NCBI GenBank assembly: GCA_000421065.1
Contig: ATWD01000002.1
Coordinates: 930,001 to 994,000, forward strand
Origin: Acidobacteriaceae bacterium TAA 166
Lineage (GTDB): Bacteria; Acidobacteriota; Terriglobia; Terriglobales; Acidobacteriaceae
Reading direction: 5' to 3'
Length of the DNA stretch: 64,000 bases
A program made the translations under genes and the position numbers. The notes under the pieces were generated by a model. That model searched no databases. It saw only the letters and a list, made by a program, of their open reading frames with translations, and was not told the origin of the DNA. Of the stretch, positions 51,617 to 59,932 are shown in pieces (position 1 is the stretch's first letter; each line of letters opens with the position of its first letter).

Positions 51617-51841
51617 TTGAAGTAGTGGGCCTAAACAATTAGTACGAGCCTGATCCCTCGCAATGCCTCTATGCTCAATACTGCAATCAATCAGAGGCCA
51701 GGAAGTATTGCGGAGGCTTGTCATAGATTTGAGCAAGCTGGATCAATTCAAACACTTCGACGCTGCGCTCACCCGTCTCACATTTCGAGAGGAAGGAGTG
51801 CGGCCTACCTGGCTAGCCCGCTGTTTTGTACCAGTGAGGAG

Positions 51842-52738
51842 TTAGTGTAGCGCATTGACCTCTGAGATCAGATCGATGCAGGGTGTGGCAACATGGGGAG
51901 CCGGGAGCGAAGCGACTGGCTCCCCATGTTGCCAAGTGGTCGAAGTCATCCATGCCTCTGGTGCTGGAGGTCTGTAGCCGAGCGAAGAGTGCGGCCTGAC
52001 GGTGTTGTAGTGGATGCGCCAGCGCTCAGCCAGCACACGCAGTTCTTTCATCGAGTAGAAGAGTTCGCCGTTGAGGAACTCACCTCTGAGCTTGGAGTTG
52101 AAGCTTTCACAGTAGCCGTTCTCCCACGGAGATCCAGGTTCGATGTACAGTGTTTTTGCGCCGGTATCGGCAAGCCATTTGCGCAGGTCCTTGGCCACGA
52201 ACTCGGGCCCGTTGTCTGATCGAAGATGCTCTGGCACTCCCTTCCACACCATGACGTCAGCCAGCGCTCCGATCACTTTGGCTGAGGACCAACGCCGTTC
52301 CGCACGGATCAGCAGGCACTCGCGCGTGGACTCGTCGATCAGGTTGAGGATGCGCACACTACGGCCGTCATGCGTTCGTGCGCTGACGAAGTCGTAGCTC
52401 CACACGTGGCCCGCATGCGTCGGTCTAAGCCGCACACACGATCCATCGTTGAGCCACAACCGTCCTCTTGGCTTCTGCCTCTTCGGTACCTTCAGCCCTT
52501 CACGACGCCAGATGCGTTCGACCCGGTCCTTGCCCACCTTCCAGCCGGCACGCACCAGCAACGCCGTGATCCGGCGATACCCGTAACGTCCATACTGGCT
52601 GGCAAGAGCAACGATGGCCTGAGTCAGACGATCTTCGTCTTCGCGCTGTGTCGGCCGGTAGCGCTGCGTGCCCCTGGGCTGCCCCAACAGAAGGCACGCA
52701 TGCCGCTCACTCGCGCCACGCTCACAGGCATGGCTCAC
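51842..52738 (-). CDS. IS3-family transposase OrfB (DDE integrase domain)
   Basis: Catalytic part, about 298 codons from the GTG at 52738, though it is normally made as an OrfAB fusion by -1 frameshifting. The upstream part of the frame reads SPERRRSAVSHACERGASER. HTH_21-like region QYGRYGYRRITALLVRAGWK, then the DDE triad: Asp in WSYDFVSARTHDGRS, Asp in LRSDNGPEFVAKDL, Glu in GYCESFNSKLRGEFLN (D-D-35-E spacing). C-terminal YNTVRPHSSLGYRPP is the usual ending. Confidence 0.93.
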   Translation of the reverse strand: MSHACERGASERHACLLLGQPRGTQRYRPTQREDEDRLTQAIVALASQYGRYGYRRITALLVRAGWKVGKDRVERIWRREGLKVPKRQKPRGRLWLNDGSCVRLRPTHAGHVWSYDFVSARTHDGRSVRILNLIDESTRECLLIRAERRWSSAKVIGALADVMVWKGVPEHLRSDNGPEFVAKDLRKWLADTGAKTLYIEPGSPWENGYCESFNSKLRGEFLNGELFYSMKELRVLAERWRIHYNTVRPHSSLGYRPPAPEAWMTSTTWQHGEPVASLPAPHVATPCIDLISEVNALH

Positions 52739-52761
52739 CGCACTGCGCCGTCGCTCAGGGC

Positions 52762-53043
52762 TTAGAAGTTTCCCGAGGCGATGTCCTTCAGCACAAGGTT
52801 ATCCAGACTCAGGTTCGCCACCAGACGCTTCAGCTTCCCGTTCTCCTGCTCAAGCTCCTTCAACCGTTTCGCCTGGTCGATCTGCAACCCGCCATACTCC
52901 CTGCGCCAGCGAAAATACGTCTGCTCCACGATCTCCGCTTCCTTGCATGCCTGCGACGTCGTCTTGCCGTTCGCTACCGCCACTTCGATCTGTCGCAGCA
53001 GGTTCACAACCTGCTCGGGTTGGTACCGCTTACCTCGGGACAT
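52762..53043 (-). CDS. IS3-family transposase OrfA (helix-turn-helix)
   Basis: 93 residues starting MSRGKRYQPEQVVNLLRQIE, with the helix-turn-helix GKTTSQACKEAEIVEQTYFR and a leucine-zipper tail QAKRLKELEQENGKLKRLVA ending KDIASGNF. It matches the OrfA of the IS407-like group. The stop codon falls just where the orfB frame (-1) opens, as expected for programmed frameshifting. Confidence 0.93.
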   Translation of the reverse strand: MSRGKRYQPEQVVNLLRQIEVAVANGKTTSQACKEAEIVEQTYFRWRREYGGLQIDQAKRLKELEQENGKLKRLVANLSLDNLVLKDIASGNF

Positions 53044-53085
53044 CTTGCTCTCCTCATTCCAGTGTCTCTCTTAGTCACTGGTACA

Positions 53086-53341
53086 AAGCAAGTCGGGCAG
53101 ACCAGTAAAGGCCGTGACAGGTCTTTCTAAGACGACGATCTACGAACGGATCAGAGAGGACGATTTCCCCTCGCCCGTCCCGATTGGCAAGCGGGCAGTC
53201 GGTTGGATCGAGTCGGAGATCAAACAATGGGCGGCCAACCGTGTTCTCGCGTCCCGCTCTATGCTGCGTTTGAACGCTGGAAAGCGACCGCCACATTCGG
53301 TTCGTCCCGAAACGGGAACATCGTCAAGACGATTCGCTTAA
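53086..53341 (+). pseudogene. AlpA-family excisionase/regulator truncated by the IS
   Basis: From the edge of the IS the frame reads SGRPVKAVTGLSKTTIYERI then REDDFPSPVPIGKRAVGWIE and SEIKQWAANRV, the AlpA winged helix-turn-helix nearly complete. A full gene would have some ten more residues upstream, now replaced by IS sequence; a GTG at 53114 could restart it but would drop the first helix. AlpA-type proteins control excision beside P4-type integrases, and the integrase gene converges with it, sharing 4 bp at 53338. Confidence 0.7.
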
Positions 53342-54564
53342 GCCGCTAACGCTTGTCTACCTCGCGCTAGTTTGCCGTCGAGATAATCAGCCCACCACTG
53401 CATCATCTCTGCGCGCTGCTTCAAATACTTCGCGTGATTGTAGGCAGCGGCCACTTTATCGCGCTTCATGTGAGCAAGCTGCAATTCAATGTGCGCCTCC
53501 TCAAATCCATTCTCATGAAGTATGGTCGAGGCGATCCCACGGAATCCATGACCGGTCATGCGCCCGCGATAGCCCATTCTGTAGAGCGCGGAGAGAATCG
53601 CCATATTGCTCATCGGCTTGTTCTTGTCCAGTGCTCCCGGAAGAAGATGCTTACTATTGCCCGTAAGAAGCAGAATCGCTTTCACTACTTCTACAGCCTG
53701 GCGAGATAGGGGCACGATATGGGGAGTATCCATCTTCATTCGCTCTTCTAGGATGACCCAACGAGGAGTGTCCAGATCGAACTCGGTCTTGGGAGCTGCA
53801 ATCAATTCGTTTGTGCGCACGAAGGTATACGCCAGTAGCTTCATTCCAAGTTTGGTGATGGCATCACCGTTGTAGTCCTCCATCTTGACCAGAAGTTCCG
53901 GCAGGTCTTTTTCATCGACCCGTGCGAAGTTCTCCGTCTTGGCCGCCGCCAATATGTCTCTCGGTTTGAAGGCGGCAGCCGGGTTCTTGGTGGCAATCCC
54001 GCGAGCGACCGCAAACCGAAAGATTTGTCCGATGACTTCATGGGCGCGCTTGGCGACATCTCTAGCGCCTCGCTCTTCGATGGTGAGCATGATCTGGCGG
54101 ATGTGAAGGGTCTCCACAGCGTCAATGAACAAGTGTCCAATGACCGGAAAAACATCGGCCTCAAGGCGAGCCATCACGGTTGCAGCATGACGGGGTGACT
54201 TTCCGATAGACCACCATGCCCACCATTTGCGGGCGACCTTTTCAAAACTGTTCTCAGCTTCGCGTGAAAGCGCTTTCGCTTCCTCCTGCTTCGCATCGGC
54301 CTGGGCCTTGCGCTCTGCCATCGGGTCAACGCCCAGTGCCAGCGTCTTGCGCGCGGCGAGGTGACGTTCTCTGGCTTGAGCGAGGCCCAACAACGGATAT
54401 TCGCCAAGGGCCATCAGCTTCTCTTTGCCCTCGAAGCGATAACGCCAGCGCCAGAGCTTAGACCCGCCAGGATTGACGAGCAGGAACAGTCCGTCACTGT
54501 CGTACATCTTGAACGGCTTGGTAGACCGTTTCACGGTTCGGATTGCGGTATCCGTGAGTGACAT
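53338..54564 (-). CDS. P4-type tyrosine integrase
   Basis: A 408-residue integrase with the N-terminal DUF4102 domain (MSLTDTAIRTVKRSTKPFKM then YDSDGLFLLVNPGGSKLWRW), the core-binding domain and a catalytic domain with Arg in LAYTFVRTNELIAAPK, HGFR in GRMTGHGFRGIASTILHENG, His in LQLAHMKRDKVAAAYNHAKY and the nucleophilic Tyr in AYNHA. The ATG at 54564 has AGGAG upstream. It points away from tRNA-Gln, whose 3' end lies 222 bp beyond the start codon, the standard setting for integration into that tRNA. It appears intact. Confidence 0.93.
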   Translation of the reverse strand: MSLTDTAIRTVKRSTKPFKMYDSDGLFLLVNPGGSKLWRWRYRFEGKEKLMALGEYPLLGLAQARERHLAARKTLALGVDPMAERKAQADAKQEEAKALSREAENSFEKVARKWWAWWSIGKSPRHAATVMARLEADVFPVIGHLFIDAVETLHIRQIMLTIEERGARDVAKRAHEVIGQIFRFAVARGIATKNPAAAFKPRDILAAAKTENFARVDEKDLPELLVKMEDYNGDAITKLGMKLLAYTFVRTNELIAAPKTEFDLDTPRWVILEERMKMDTPHIVPLSRQAVEVVKAILLLTGNSKHLLPGALDKNKPMSNMAILSALYRMGYRGRMTGHGFRGIASTILHENGFEEAHIELQLAHMKRDKVAAAYNHAKYLKQRAEMMQWWADYLDGKLARGRQALAA

Positions 54565-54785
54565 AGGGCATTCTCCTCTAAGCGGGGTACGAATCCTGAA
54601 CAGGGATTCTAATGGCCGTACCCCACTTTCAGAGGAATTGTACCCCTGTTCCGTACCCCACTTTCGAGGCGGCTCATACCGCACTGCCGCGTCCGTCACC
54701 GGACCCTATTTTGCCGTAACCTACTGAAAAATAATAACCTATCCAGATTCGGAGAGGTTCGGGAAAGTGCTCAGAAGTGCGGTAT

Positions 54786-54859
54786 TGGTTGCCCCCCAGG
54801 GATTCGAACCCCGATATGCTGAGTCAGAGTCAGCTGTCCTACCATTGAACGAGGAGGCA
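54786..54859 (-). tRNA. tRNA-Gln (anticodon CTG)
   Basis: Read on the minus strand: acceptor TGCCTCC pairs with GGGGGCA, D-arm GTTC...GGAC, anticodon stem GCTGA/TCAGC with loop CTCTGAC (anticodon CTG, reading CAG), T-arm CGGGG-TTCGAAT-CCCTG, discriminator A and encoded CCA. It starts with T, as expected for glutamine tRNAs. The 3' end faces the P4-type integrase, so it is the likely attachment site. Confidence 0.93.
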
Positions 54860-54984
54860 ACAAGATTAGAAGCGGAGCCGCGCTGGGACAACCTAGGTTG
54901 CTAGGTTTCATGCTGACGTCCGACTCCTTTGAGTGTACGGGGTGAGGCCGAATCGGTCAAACGAGAAAGCTCTACAATTCCCGC

Positions 54985-55479
54985 ATGGATAACCAGATCG
55001 GGAATCTCTTTCTCGAGCTTTCAAGCTCCAAGCTCGAACTGATGGCCAGCTTCCTCACCAGCTGCATGAACCGGCTCACGGACGAGCAGGTATGGGAGCG
55101 CCATGGAGCCCATGAAAACGCCGTCGGCAATCTGGTCCTTCATCTCATCGGCAATATGCGACAGTGGATCATGCACGGCGTCGGCGGCGCGCTCGATATC
55201 CGTGTCCGCGATGAGGAATTCAGCACTCAGAACAGCCTGACAGGCGCCGAGCTGGTCACGCTCTTCCAGCAGACCGTGAGCGAGGCTCGCGGTGTAATCG
55301 AATCTCTCCCGGTAGAAAAGCTGATGGAGAAGACAACTCCCCAAGGCCGCCATGTCACCCGGCTTGAGGCGATCTACCAGGTCGTCGGTCATGTACAACA
55401 ACACATCGGGCAGATCATCCTGCTGACCAAGCAGATGTGCGGAATCGACCTTGATCTGACGATGCCCCGGCCTCGCTGA
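54985..55479 (+). CDS. DinB-like (DUF1572) four-helix protein
   Basis: A 164-residue protein with the DinB-like four-helix bundle pattern and metal-site histidines: NAVGNLVLHLIGNMRQWIMH (His about residue 57) and YQVVGHVQQHIGQIILLTKQ (His pair near 142). Members are putative metal-dependent hydrolases or thiol transferases with unknown substrates. It begins 125 bp from tRNA-Gln, on the chromosomal side of the integration site. Confidence 0.85.
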   Translation: MDNQIGNLFLELSSSKLELMASFLTSCMNRLTDEQVWERHGAHENAVGNLVLHLIGNMRQWIMHGVGGALDIRVRDEEFSTQNSLTGAELVTLFQQTVSEARGVIESLPVEKLMEKTTPQGRHVTRLEAIYQVVGHVQQHIGQIILLTKQMCGIDLDLTMPRPR

Positions 55480-55507
55480 TCCAGGCTGGGCTGACGTCGG
55501 GATGCTC

Positions 55508-56680
55508 TTACTCGACCTCGTTCTTGGCCCGGTAGCCGTCACGAGCGATCACGGAATACTTTAGCGGCTTGTGCTTCTCATCCTGCATCTGCAGCGGCTT
55601 GCCTTCGTTATCGACCAGCTTCACTTGTATGCGGCGATAGCTTCCGTCGTTCTTGTTGTTCGTCGGCCGATAGGTCAAAACATACTGGTTGCGGATCGAA
55701 TCATTGATCTGCGAGAAGACATCCGGCAGCGCTCCCTGAAACATGGGGTTGAAGCTCAATCCGCCGGTCATCTGGGCGAAGGTCTTCATCTGATTCTCGG
55801 CCTGCAGATAATCCATGCGGGTGATCGATCCCATGCCGCCCCGTGCATCGGCCAGTTCGCGGATCAAGGCTCCGGTCCCGATGGTGAAGATAGTGACATT
55901 CGGAGTAGCCTTGACCTTCGCCAGGATCTTATCCAGCGTGATCTTCGAGAAGGTATCCCGCCCTGTGCCTATCAGGATAATGTACTTTCGTCCGTCGATC
56001 CGGCTCACGCGATCGAGCGTTTCGTAGAGCGCGTCGAAGACGTTTGTATCCGAGAAGCCGGGAATGATGAGCGACGAGAGCGCGTTTCCGACGATCTGCT
56101 TGTTATTGGTGAAGTCGGTCAGGATATGCGTGCGCAGGTCGTAGGTCACGACAGCCACATAGTCGTCCGTCCGCAGCGTATTGAAGAAGCTGAAAGACGC
56201 GTTCTGCATGTCGCGGATGAAGTAGTAGCTGTTGGCGGCGAACTCCAGCAGCATGACCGCCGTAATCGGGGCCTGGGCCATGTGCAGGTTGGTGATGGTC
56301 TGGGGGACGCCGTCCTCTAGCACGAGGAAGTTGCCGGCCTTGAGCCCTGGCACGAACTGGTGCGTCTTATCGAGAATCACATTAACGTCGAGATTGACGA
56401 TGGGAACGTCGACGCGTATCGAGTAGGTCTCGTTATTCGGGTTCTTGACCTTGGGCTCGGGAGGAGCGACGGGTGCCGGTGGCGGCGGGGCCTCTTCTTC
56501 CTTCTTCTTCTTGATGACGATCGGGCCCTGGTCGGTCTGGGGGCCGGCCGAGTCGTCAGCGGGCTGTCGCGGGGGATTTTGCTGCTGGGACTGCGCGGTT
56601 GAGACGGCAGGCAGGGATGCAAGACCAAGAAGCATAAGCAGAGCAAGGACCACACGGTTCATTCGCAAGAGAGTCATCAT
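55508..56680 (-). CDS. Secreted VWFA-related acidobacterial-domain protein
   Basis: A 390-residue protein with signal peptide (MNRVVLALLMLLGLASLPAV), a low-complexity linker rich in Lys/Glu then Pro (IKKKKEEEAPPPPAPVAPPE), then a von Willebrand A-like domain: NVILDKTHQFVPGLKAGNFL, VMLLEFAANSYYFIRDMQNA, YVAVVTYDLRTHILTDFTNN and ILIGTGRDTFSKI. The MIDAS pattern is degenerate (LEFAANS in place of DxSxS). This family is strongly expanded in Acidobacteriota and is the best taxonomic clue here. Start uncertain: MM at 56680 or MNR at codon 7. Confidence 0.9.
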   Translation of the reverse strand: MMTLLRMNRVVLALLMLLGLASLPAVSTAQSQQQNPPRQPADDSAGPQTDQGPIVIKKKKEEEAPPPPAPVAPPEPKVKNPNNETYSIRVDVPIVNLDVNVILDKTHQFVPGLKAGNFLVLEDGVPQTITNLHMAQAPITAVMLLEFAANSYYFIRDMQNASFSFFNTLRTDDYVAVVTYDLRTHILTDFTNNKQIVGNALSSLIIPGFSDTNVFDALYETLDRVSRIDGRKYIILIGTGRDTFSKITLDKILAKVKATPNVTIFTIGTGALIRELADARGGMGSITRMDYLQAENQMKTFAQMTGGLSFNPMFQGALPDVFSQINDSIRNQYVLTYRPTNNKNDGSYRRIQVKLVDNEGKPLQMQDEKHKPLKYSVIARDGYRAKNEVE

Positions 56681-56834
56681 CTCAAACTTTACTCCGTCCT
56701 GTTGGACGCCGGTGAGCCGGTTTCCGCACTGAAGGAAGGCCTACCGCGATCCCACAGGACCAAACCTCCATCCGCTCCGTCCATCCAACTTGCACTGGCA
56801 TTGCCAGGGAACAGGCTCTAGTCTGGTAGACGTG

Positions 56835-58700
56835 ATGACAGGACGAAAGACGCGGTGGCTGGCGTGCAGCCTTCTTTTAACGGGCTCTCTGATGCACGTG
56901 CCACCGGCGCTCGCCCAGGCAGGTACCCCCACTACGGTCGTGGCCTCCTCCTCGCTTCCTCCTACCGCAGCCGCCGCCATGGGAGGAGGAACGGGAGAGA
57001 CCAGAATCTTCCCCCTCACCCAGATAAAGCGAGGGCTCCAGGGTGTCGCCTACACGGTCTTTGAAGGAGTTACCCCCGAGCCGATGCAGATAGAGATCCT
57101 GGGCGTGCTCAAAGACGCCCTCGGTCCCGGCAAGGACATGATCCTGGCACGGCTTCACGGCACCAAGCCCGAGTTCACCGGCGTGGTGGCCGGAATGAGT
57201 GGAAGCCCGGTCTATATCGACGGAAAGCTGGTAGGCGCTATCAGCTACCGTATCGGTCAGTTCAGCAAGGAACCCATCGCCGGAATCACCCCCATCGAGC
57301 AGATGCTCGAGGTTCGCGACGGCGAGGTCAGGCCTGCCGCAGGGCCGGCCGGAGACACGGCGACCACAACCAGCCTCCCCGCTACCAATGCCGGTTCCGG
57401 CGTTCAGATGCAGGCCATGGAAACTCCACTGGTCTTCAGTGGATTTAGCCAGGAGGCCGTCGACCGCTTCGGAGACCGCTTCCGCGCCATGGGCCTGACG
57501 CCCGTGGCAGGCCTTGGCAGCTCCGACCCAAACGCATCGCAGCCTGAGCCCCTGGTCCCAGGCTCGGCCGTCAGCGCCATTCTCGTCCGTGGCGACCTCT
57601 CGATGTCGGGAACCTGCACCGTGACCTACGTCGATCCGACCCGCCTTCTCGCCTGCGGCCACCCCATCACCCAATACGGTCCCGTGGACATGCCGATGAC
57701 CAAGGCTGCGGTCGTGGCTACGCTTCCCTCCCCCCTCAACGCCTTCAAGATCGTGAACACCACCGAGACCGTAGGGGCTTTCACCGAGGATCGCGCCTCG
57801 GCCATCATGGGCCGCTTCGGAGAGAAGGCCCGGATGATTCCGGTGACGGTGGAGGTGGTTCAGCCCCCGGTCCCAGGCATGTCCGCCACCCCTAAGGACA
57901 AGACCTTCCACTTCGAGGTTCTGGATAACCGGCAGCTTACTCCGTCAGCCATGCTGGTCTCCGTCTACCAGAGTCTGCAAGGTACCAACATCGCTGCCGC
58001 CGAGATGAGTTACCGCCTGAGCGGCGAGATCGACGTCGCAGGTCACCAGCCGGTCAAGATGTCGAGCATCGTCGCCCAGAATGAGCTCAACCCAGCGGCG
58101 ATCAATGCGGCTGTGTTTCTGAACGATCGTTTCAGCCGCGTCTACAGCAACCCCCTGGATCAACCCGTCGTGACCGGCCTGAAGCTCAGGATGGAGGGAA
58201 TCCCCGAACGCCGGACCGCGGTCATCGAGTCGGCGCGCATCAACGCCATCGAGGCCCACGCCGGCGACTCAATCGACGCCGAGGTGACGCTCAGGCCCTA
58301 TCAGTCCGAGGCTCGGGTCCTGAAGCTCAAGATCAAGCTTCCCGAAGACCTCGCCACGGGACAGATTCGCGTGCTGGTCTCCGATGGAGCAACCGTGGAT
58401 CGCCTGCTCTCAGCGGGTGCTATTTCGCAGCGCCCGGTTGGGTTGGCCGATGCCATCGACCAGATGAACCATCTCCATGCCAACGATCAGATCTATGTGA
58501 CGCTGCTCGATCGAGCGGCACAGGCCGTGCTCGAAGGAGAGACGCTGCCCGGGGTTCCTCTTTCGATGGCAAACGTTCTCGGCCCACTCAAGGATTCGCA
58601 GAGGCTTCAACTAAACGGAGAGAGCGTCGTCGAGACCACATCCGCCGAAACCGATTACTCCATCAGTGGATCGCAGTCTCTTAATCTCACCGTTCGTTAG
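56835..58700 (+). CDS. SpoIVB-type serine peptidase (S55) domain protein
   Basis: A 621-residue exported protein with signal peptide (WLACSLLLTGSLMHVPPALA). The S55 domain covers about residues 60-250: GLQGVAYTVFEGVTPEPMQI, the catalytic-serine motif VVAGMSGSPVYIDGKLVGAI, and CGHPITQYGPVDMPMTKA. SpoIVB cleaves a sporulation signal in Bacillus; in non-sporing Acidobacteriota the role must differ and is unknown. The C-terminal half is beta-rich without a recognised domain. Divergent from the VWFA gene. Confidence 0.85.
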   Translation: MTGRKTRWLACSLLLTGSLMHVPPALAQAGTPTTVVASSSLPPTAAAAMGGGTGETRIFPLTQIKRGLQGVAYTVFEGVTPEPMQIEILGVLKDALGPGKDMILARLHGTKPEFTGVVAGMSGSPVYIDGKLVGAISYRIGQFSKEPIAGITPIEQMLEVRDGEVRPAAGPAGDTATTTSLPATNAGSGVQMQAMETPLVFSGFSQEAVDRFGDRFRAMGLTPVAGLGSSDPNASQPEPLVPGSAVSAILVRGDLSMSGTCTVTYVDPTRLLACGHPITQYGPVDMPMTKAAVVATLPSPLNAFKIVNTTETVGAFTEDRASAIMGRFGEKARMIPVTVEVVQPPVPGMSATPKDKTFHFEVLDNRQLTPSAMLVSVYQSLQGTNIAAAEMSYRLSGEIDVAGHQPVKMSSIVAQNELNPAAINAAVFLNDRFSRVYSNPLDQPVVTGLKLRMEGIPERRTAVIESARINAIEAHAGDSIDAEVTLRPYQSEARVLKLKIKLPEDLATGQIRVLVSDGATVDRLLSAGAISQRPVGLADAIDQMNHLHANDQIYVTLLDRAAQAVLEGETLPGVPLSMANVLGPLKDSQRLQLNGESVVETTSAETDYSISGSQSLNLTVR

Positions 58701-58831
58701 GTGGGTTCCCGCAGCCCTTCCTCCGAAGGCTCATTGCCCCTGTTTCGAGCCTCTGGTTTGAGAAGATCTCCTCAGACGGATGATGTAGCATCTCTTCTTA
58801 GGCGCTGACTTGAGCGAGGAAAAGGAACCGA

Positions 58832-59839
58832 ATGAGCGAGATTCGTGGCTACGCCGTGCATGCCGCAGGCGCGCAGCTGTTGCCCTACAAGTTCGATCCC
58901 GGCGAGCTCAATGCCCATGAAGTTGAAGTTAAGATCTCGCACTGCGGAATCTGCCACAGCGACGTCCACCTTATTAACAACGACTGGGGTATCAGCAAGT
59001 ATCCCTTTATTCCCGGACATGAGATCGTCGGCACGATCGTCGCCGCTGGCGATGAGGTTCGCAACCTTAAGGCGGGCGATCGCGTCGGAGTCGGCTGGCA
59101 GGCGGACAGCTGTGGAATCTGCGAGTGGTGCCGTCAGGGCGATGACCAACTCTGCGCCCAGGCGCAACCGACCTGCGTCGGCCGTAACGGAGGTTTTGCC
59201 GAAAGAGTCCGCGTCAACTCTCGTTTCGCTATTCCTTTGCCTGAGGGGCTCGAGAGTCGGACCGCTGCTCCTCTGCTGTGCGCTGGAGTCACTGTCTATA
59301 CTCCGTTGCGAAACTACGGCGTTCGGCCCTCCTCGCGGGTTGGCGTAATCGGCATCGGCGGACTGGGACACATCGGAATCCAGTTCGCGAAGGCCTTCGG
59401 CGCCGAGGTGACGGCCTTCTCTTCCTCAAAGAACAAAGAGGAGGAGGCCATCGAGCTGGGAGCTCACCAGTTTGTCAACACCAGGGATACGGGAGCTCTC
59501 AAGAAGGTCGCCGGATCCTATGATCTCCTGCTCTCGACTGCGAACGCCGATCAGGATTGGGTGGCTTATATTCACGCGCTGCGGCCAAACGGCGTGCTGT
59601 GCATGGTCGGCGCTCCTCCCAAAGCGATGCAGCTGCAGATCCAGCCGCTCATCAGCGGTCAGCGAACGGTCGCCGGATCCTCGATCGGCAGTCCAAGGGA
59701 TCTCTACGAGATGCTCGATATCGCGGCTCGCCACAAGATCAAAGCCGTCACCGAGCCCTTCGCGATGGCAAAGGCCAACGAGGCCGTAGCCCGGGTTCAG
59801 AAGAATCAGGTCCGGTACCGCGCCGTGCTCGCGAACTAG
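58832..59839 (+). CDS. Zinc-dependent NAD(P) alcohol dehydrogenase, cinnamyl-alcohol type
   Basis: A 335-residue MDR enzyme with catalytic zinc residues in CGICHSDVHLINNDWG and PGHEIVGTIVAAGDEV, structural zinc cysteines in DSCGICEWCRQGDDQLC, and Rossmann loop VIGIGGLGHIGIQFAKAFGA. It resembles YahK/AdhA/CAD-type aldehyde reductases. AAGGAA precedes the ATG. It is flanked by unrelated genes; the physiological aldehyde is unknown. Confidence 0.92.
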   Translation: MSEIRGYAVHAAGAQLLPYKFDPGELNAHEVEVKISHCGICHSDVHLINNDWGISKYPFIPGHEIVGTIVAAGDEVRNLKAGDRVGVGWQADSCGICEWCRQGDDQLCAQAQPTCVGRNGGFAERVRVNSRFAIPLPEGLESRTAAPLLCAGVTVYTPLRNYGVRPSSRVGVIGIGGLGHIGIQFAKAFGAEVTAFSSSKNKEEEAIELGAHQFVNTRDTGALKKVAGSYDLLLSTANADQDWVAYIHALRPNGVLCMVGAPPKAMQLQIQPLISGQRTVAGSSIGSPRDLYEMLDIAARHKIKAVTEPFAMAKANEAVARVQKNQVRYRAVLAN

Positions 59840-59932
59840 TTCTTTTAAATAAGGTTACTAGGAGCGTTGAGCCCGGACGAAGAGTCCTGTCGGAAGTCTT
59901 ATTATCCCCTTCTGCTTTAGACTCAGGTCACG

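Larger units (their letters stand above)
51827..53085 (-). mobile_element. IS3-family insertion sequence, 1259 bp
   Basis: Ends are matching inverted repeats starting TGTACCAGTGA (51827-51837 and the complement at 53075-53085), with TG...CA termini as usual for IS3. It holds orfA and orfB on the minus strand in -1 relation. Length and layout are normal, so it appears intact. I see no 3-4 bp target duplication: TTT flanks the left end and AAG the right. That suggests a deletion or recombination after insertion. It cuts off the start of the AlpA-type gene. Confidence 0.9.

Noticed and set aside
51663..51845. 60-codon frame running into the IS left end
   Set aside because: No ribosome binding site or recognisable sequence, and its last codons belong to the IS inverted repeat.
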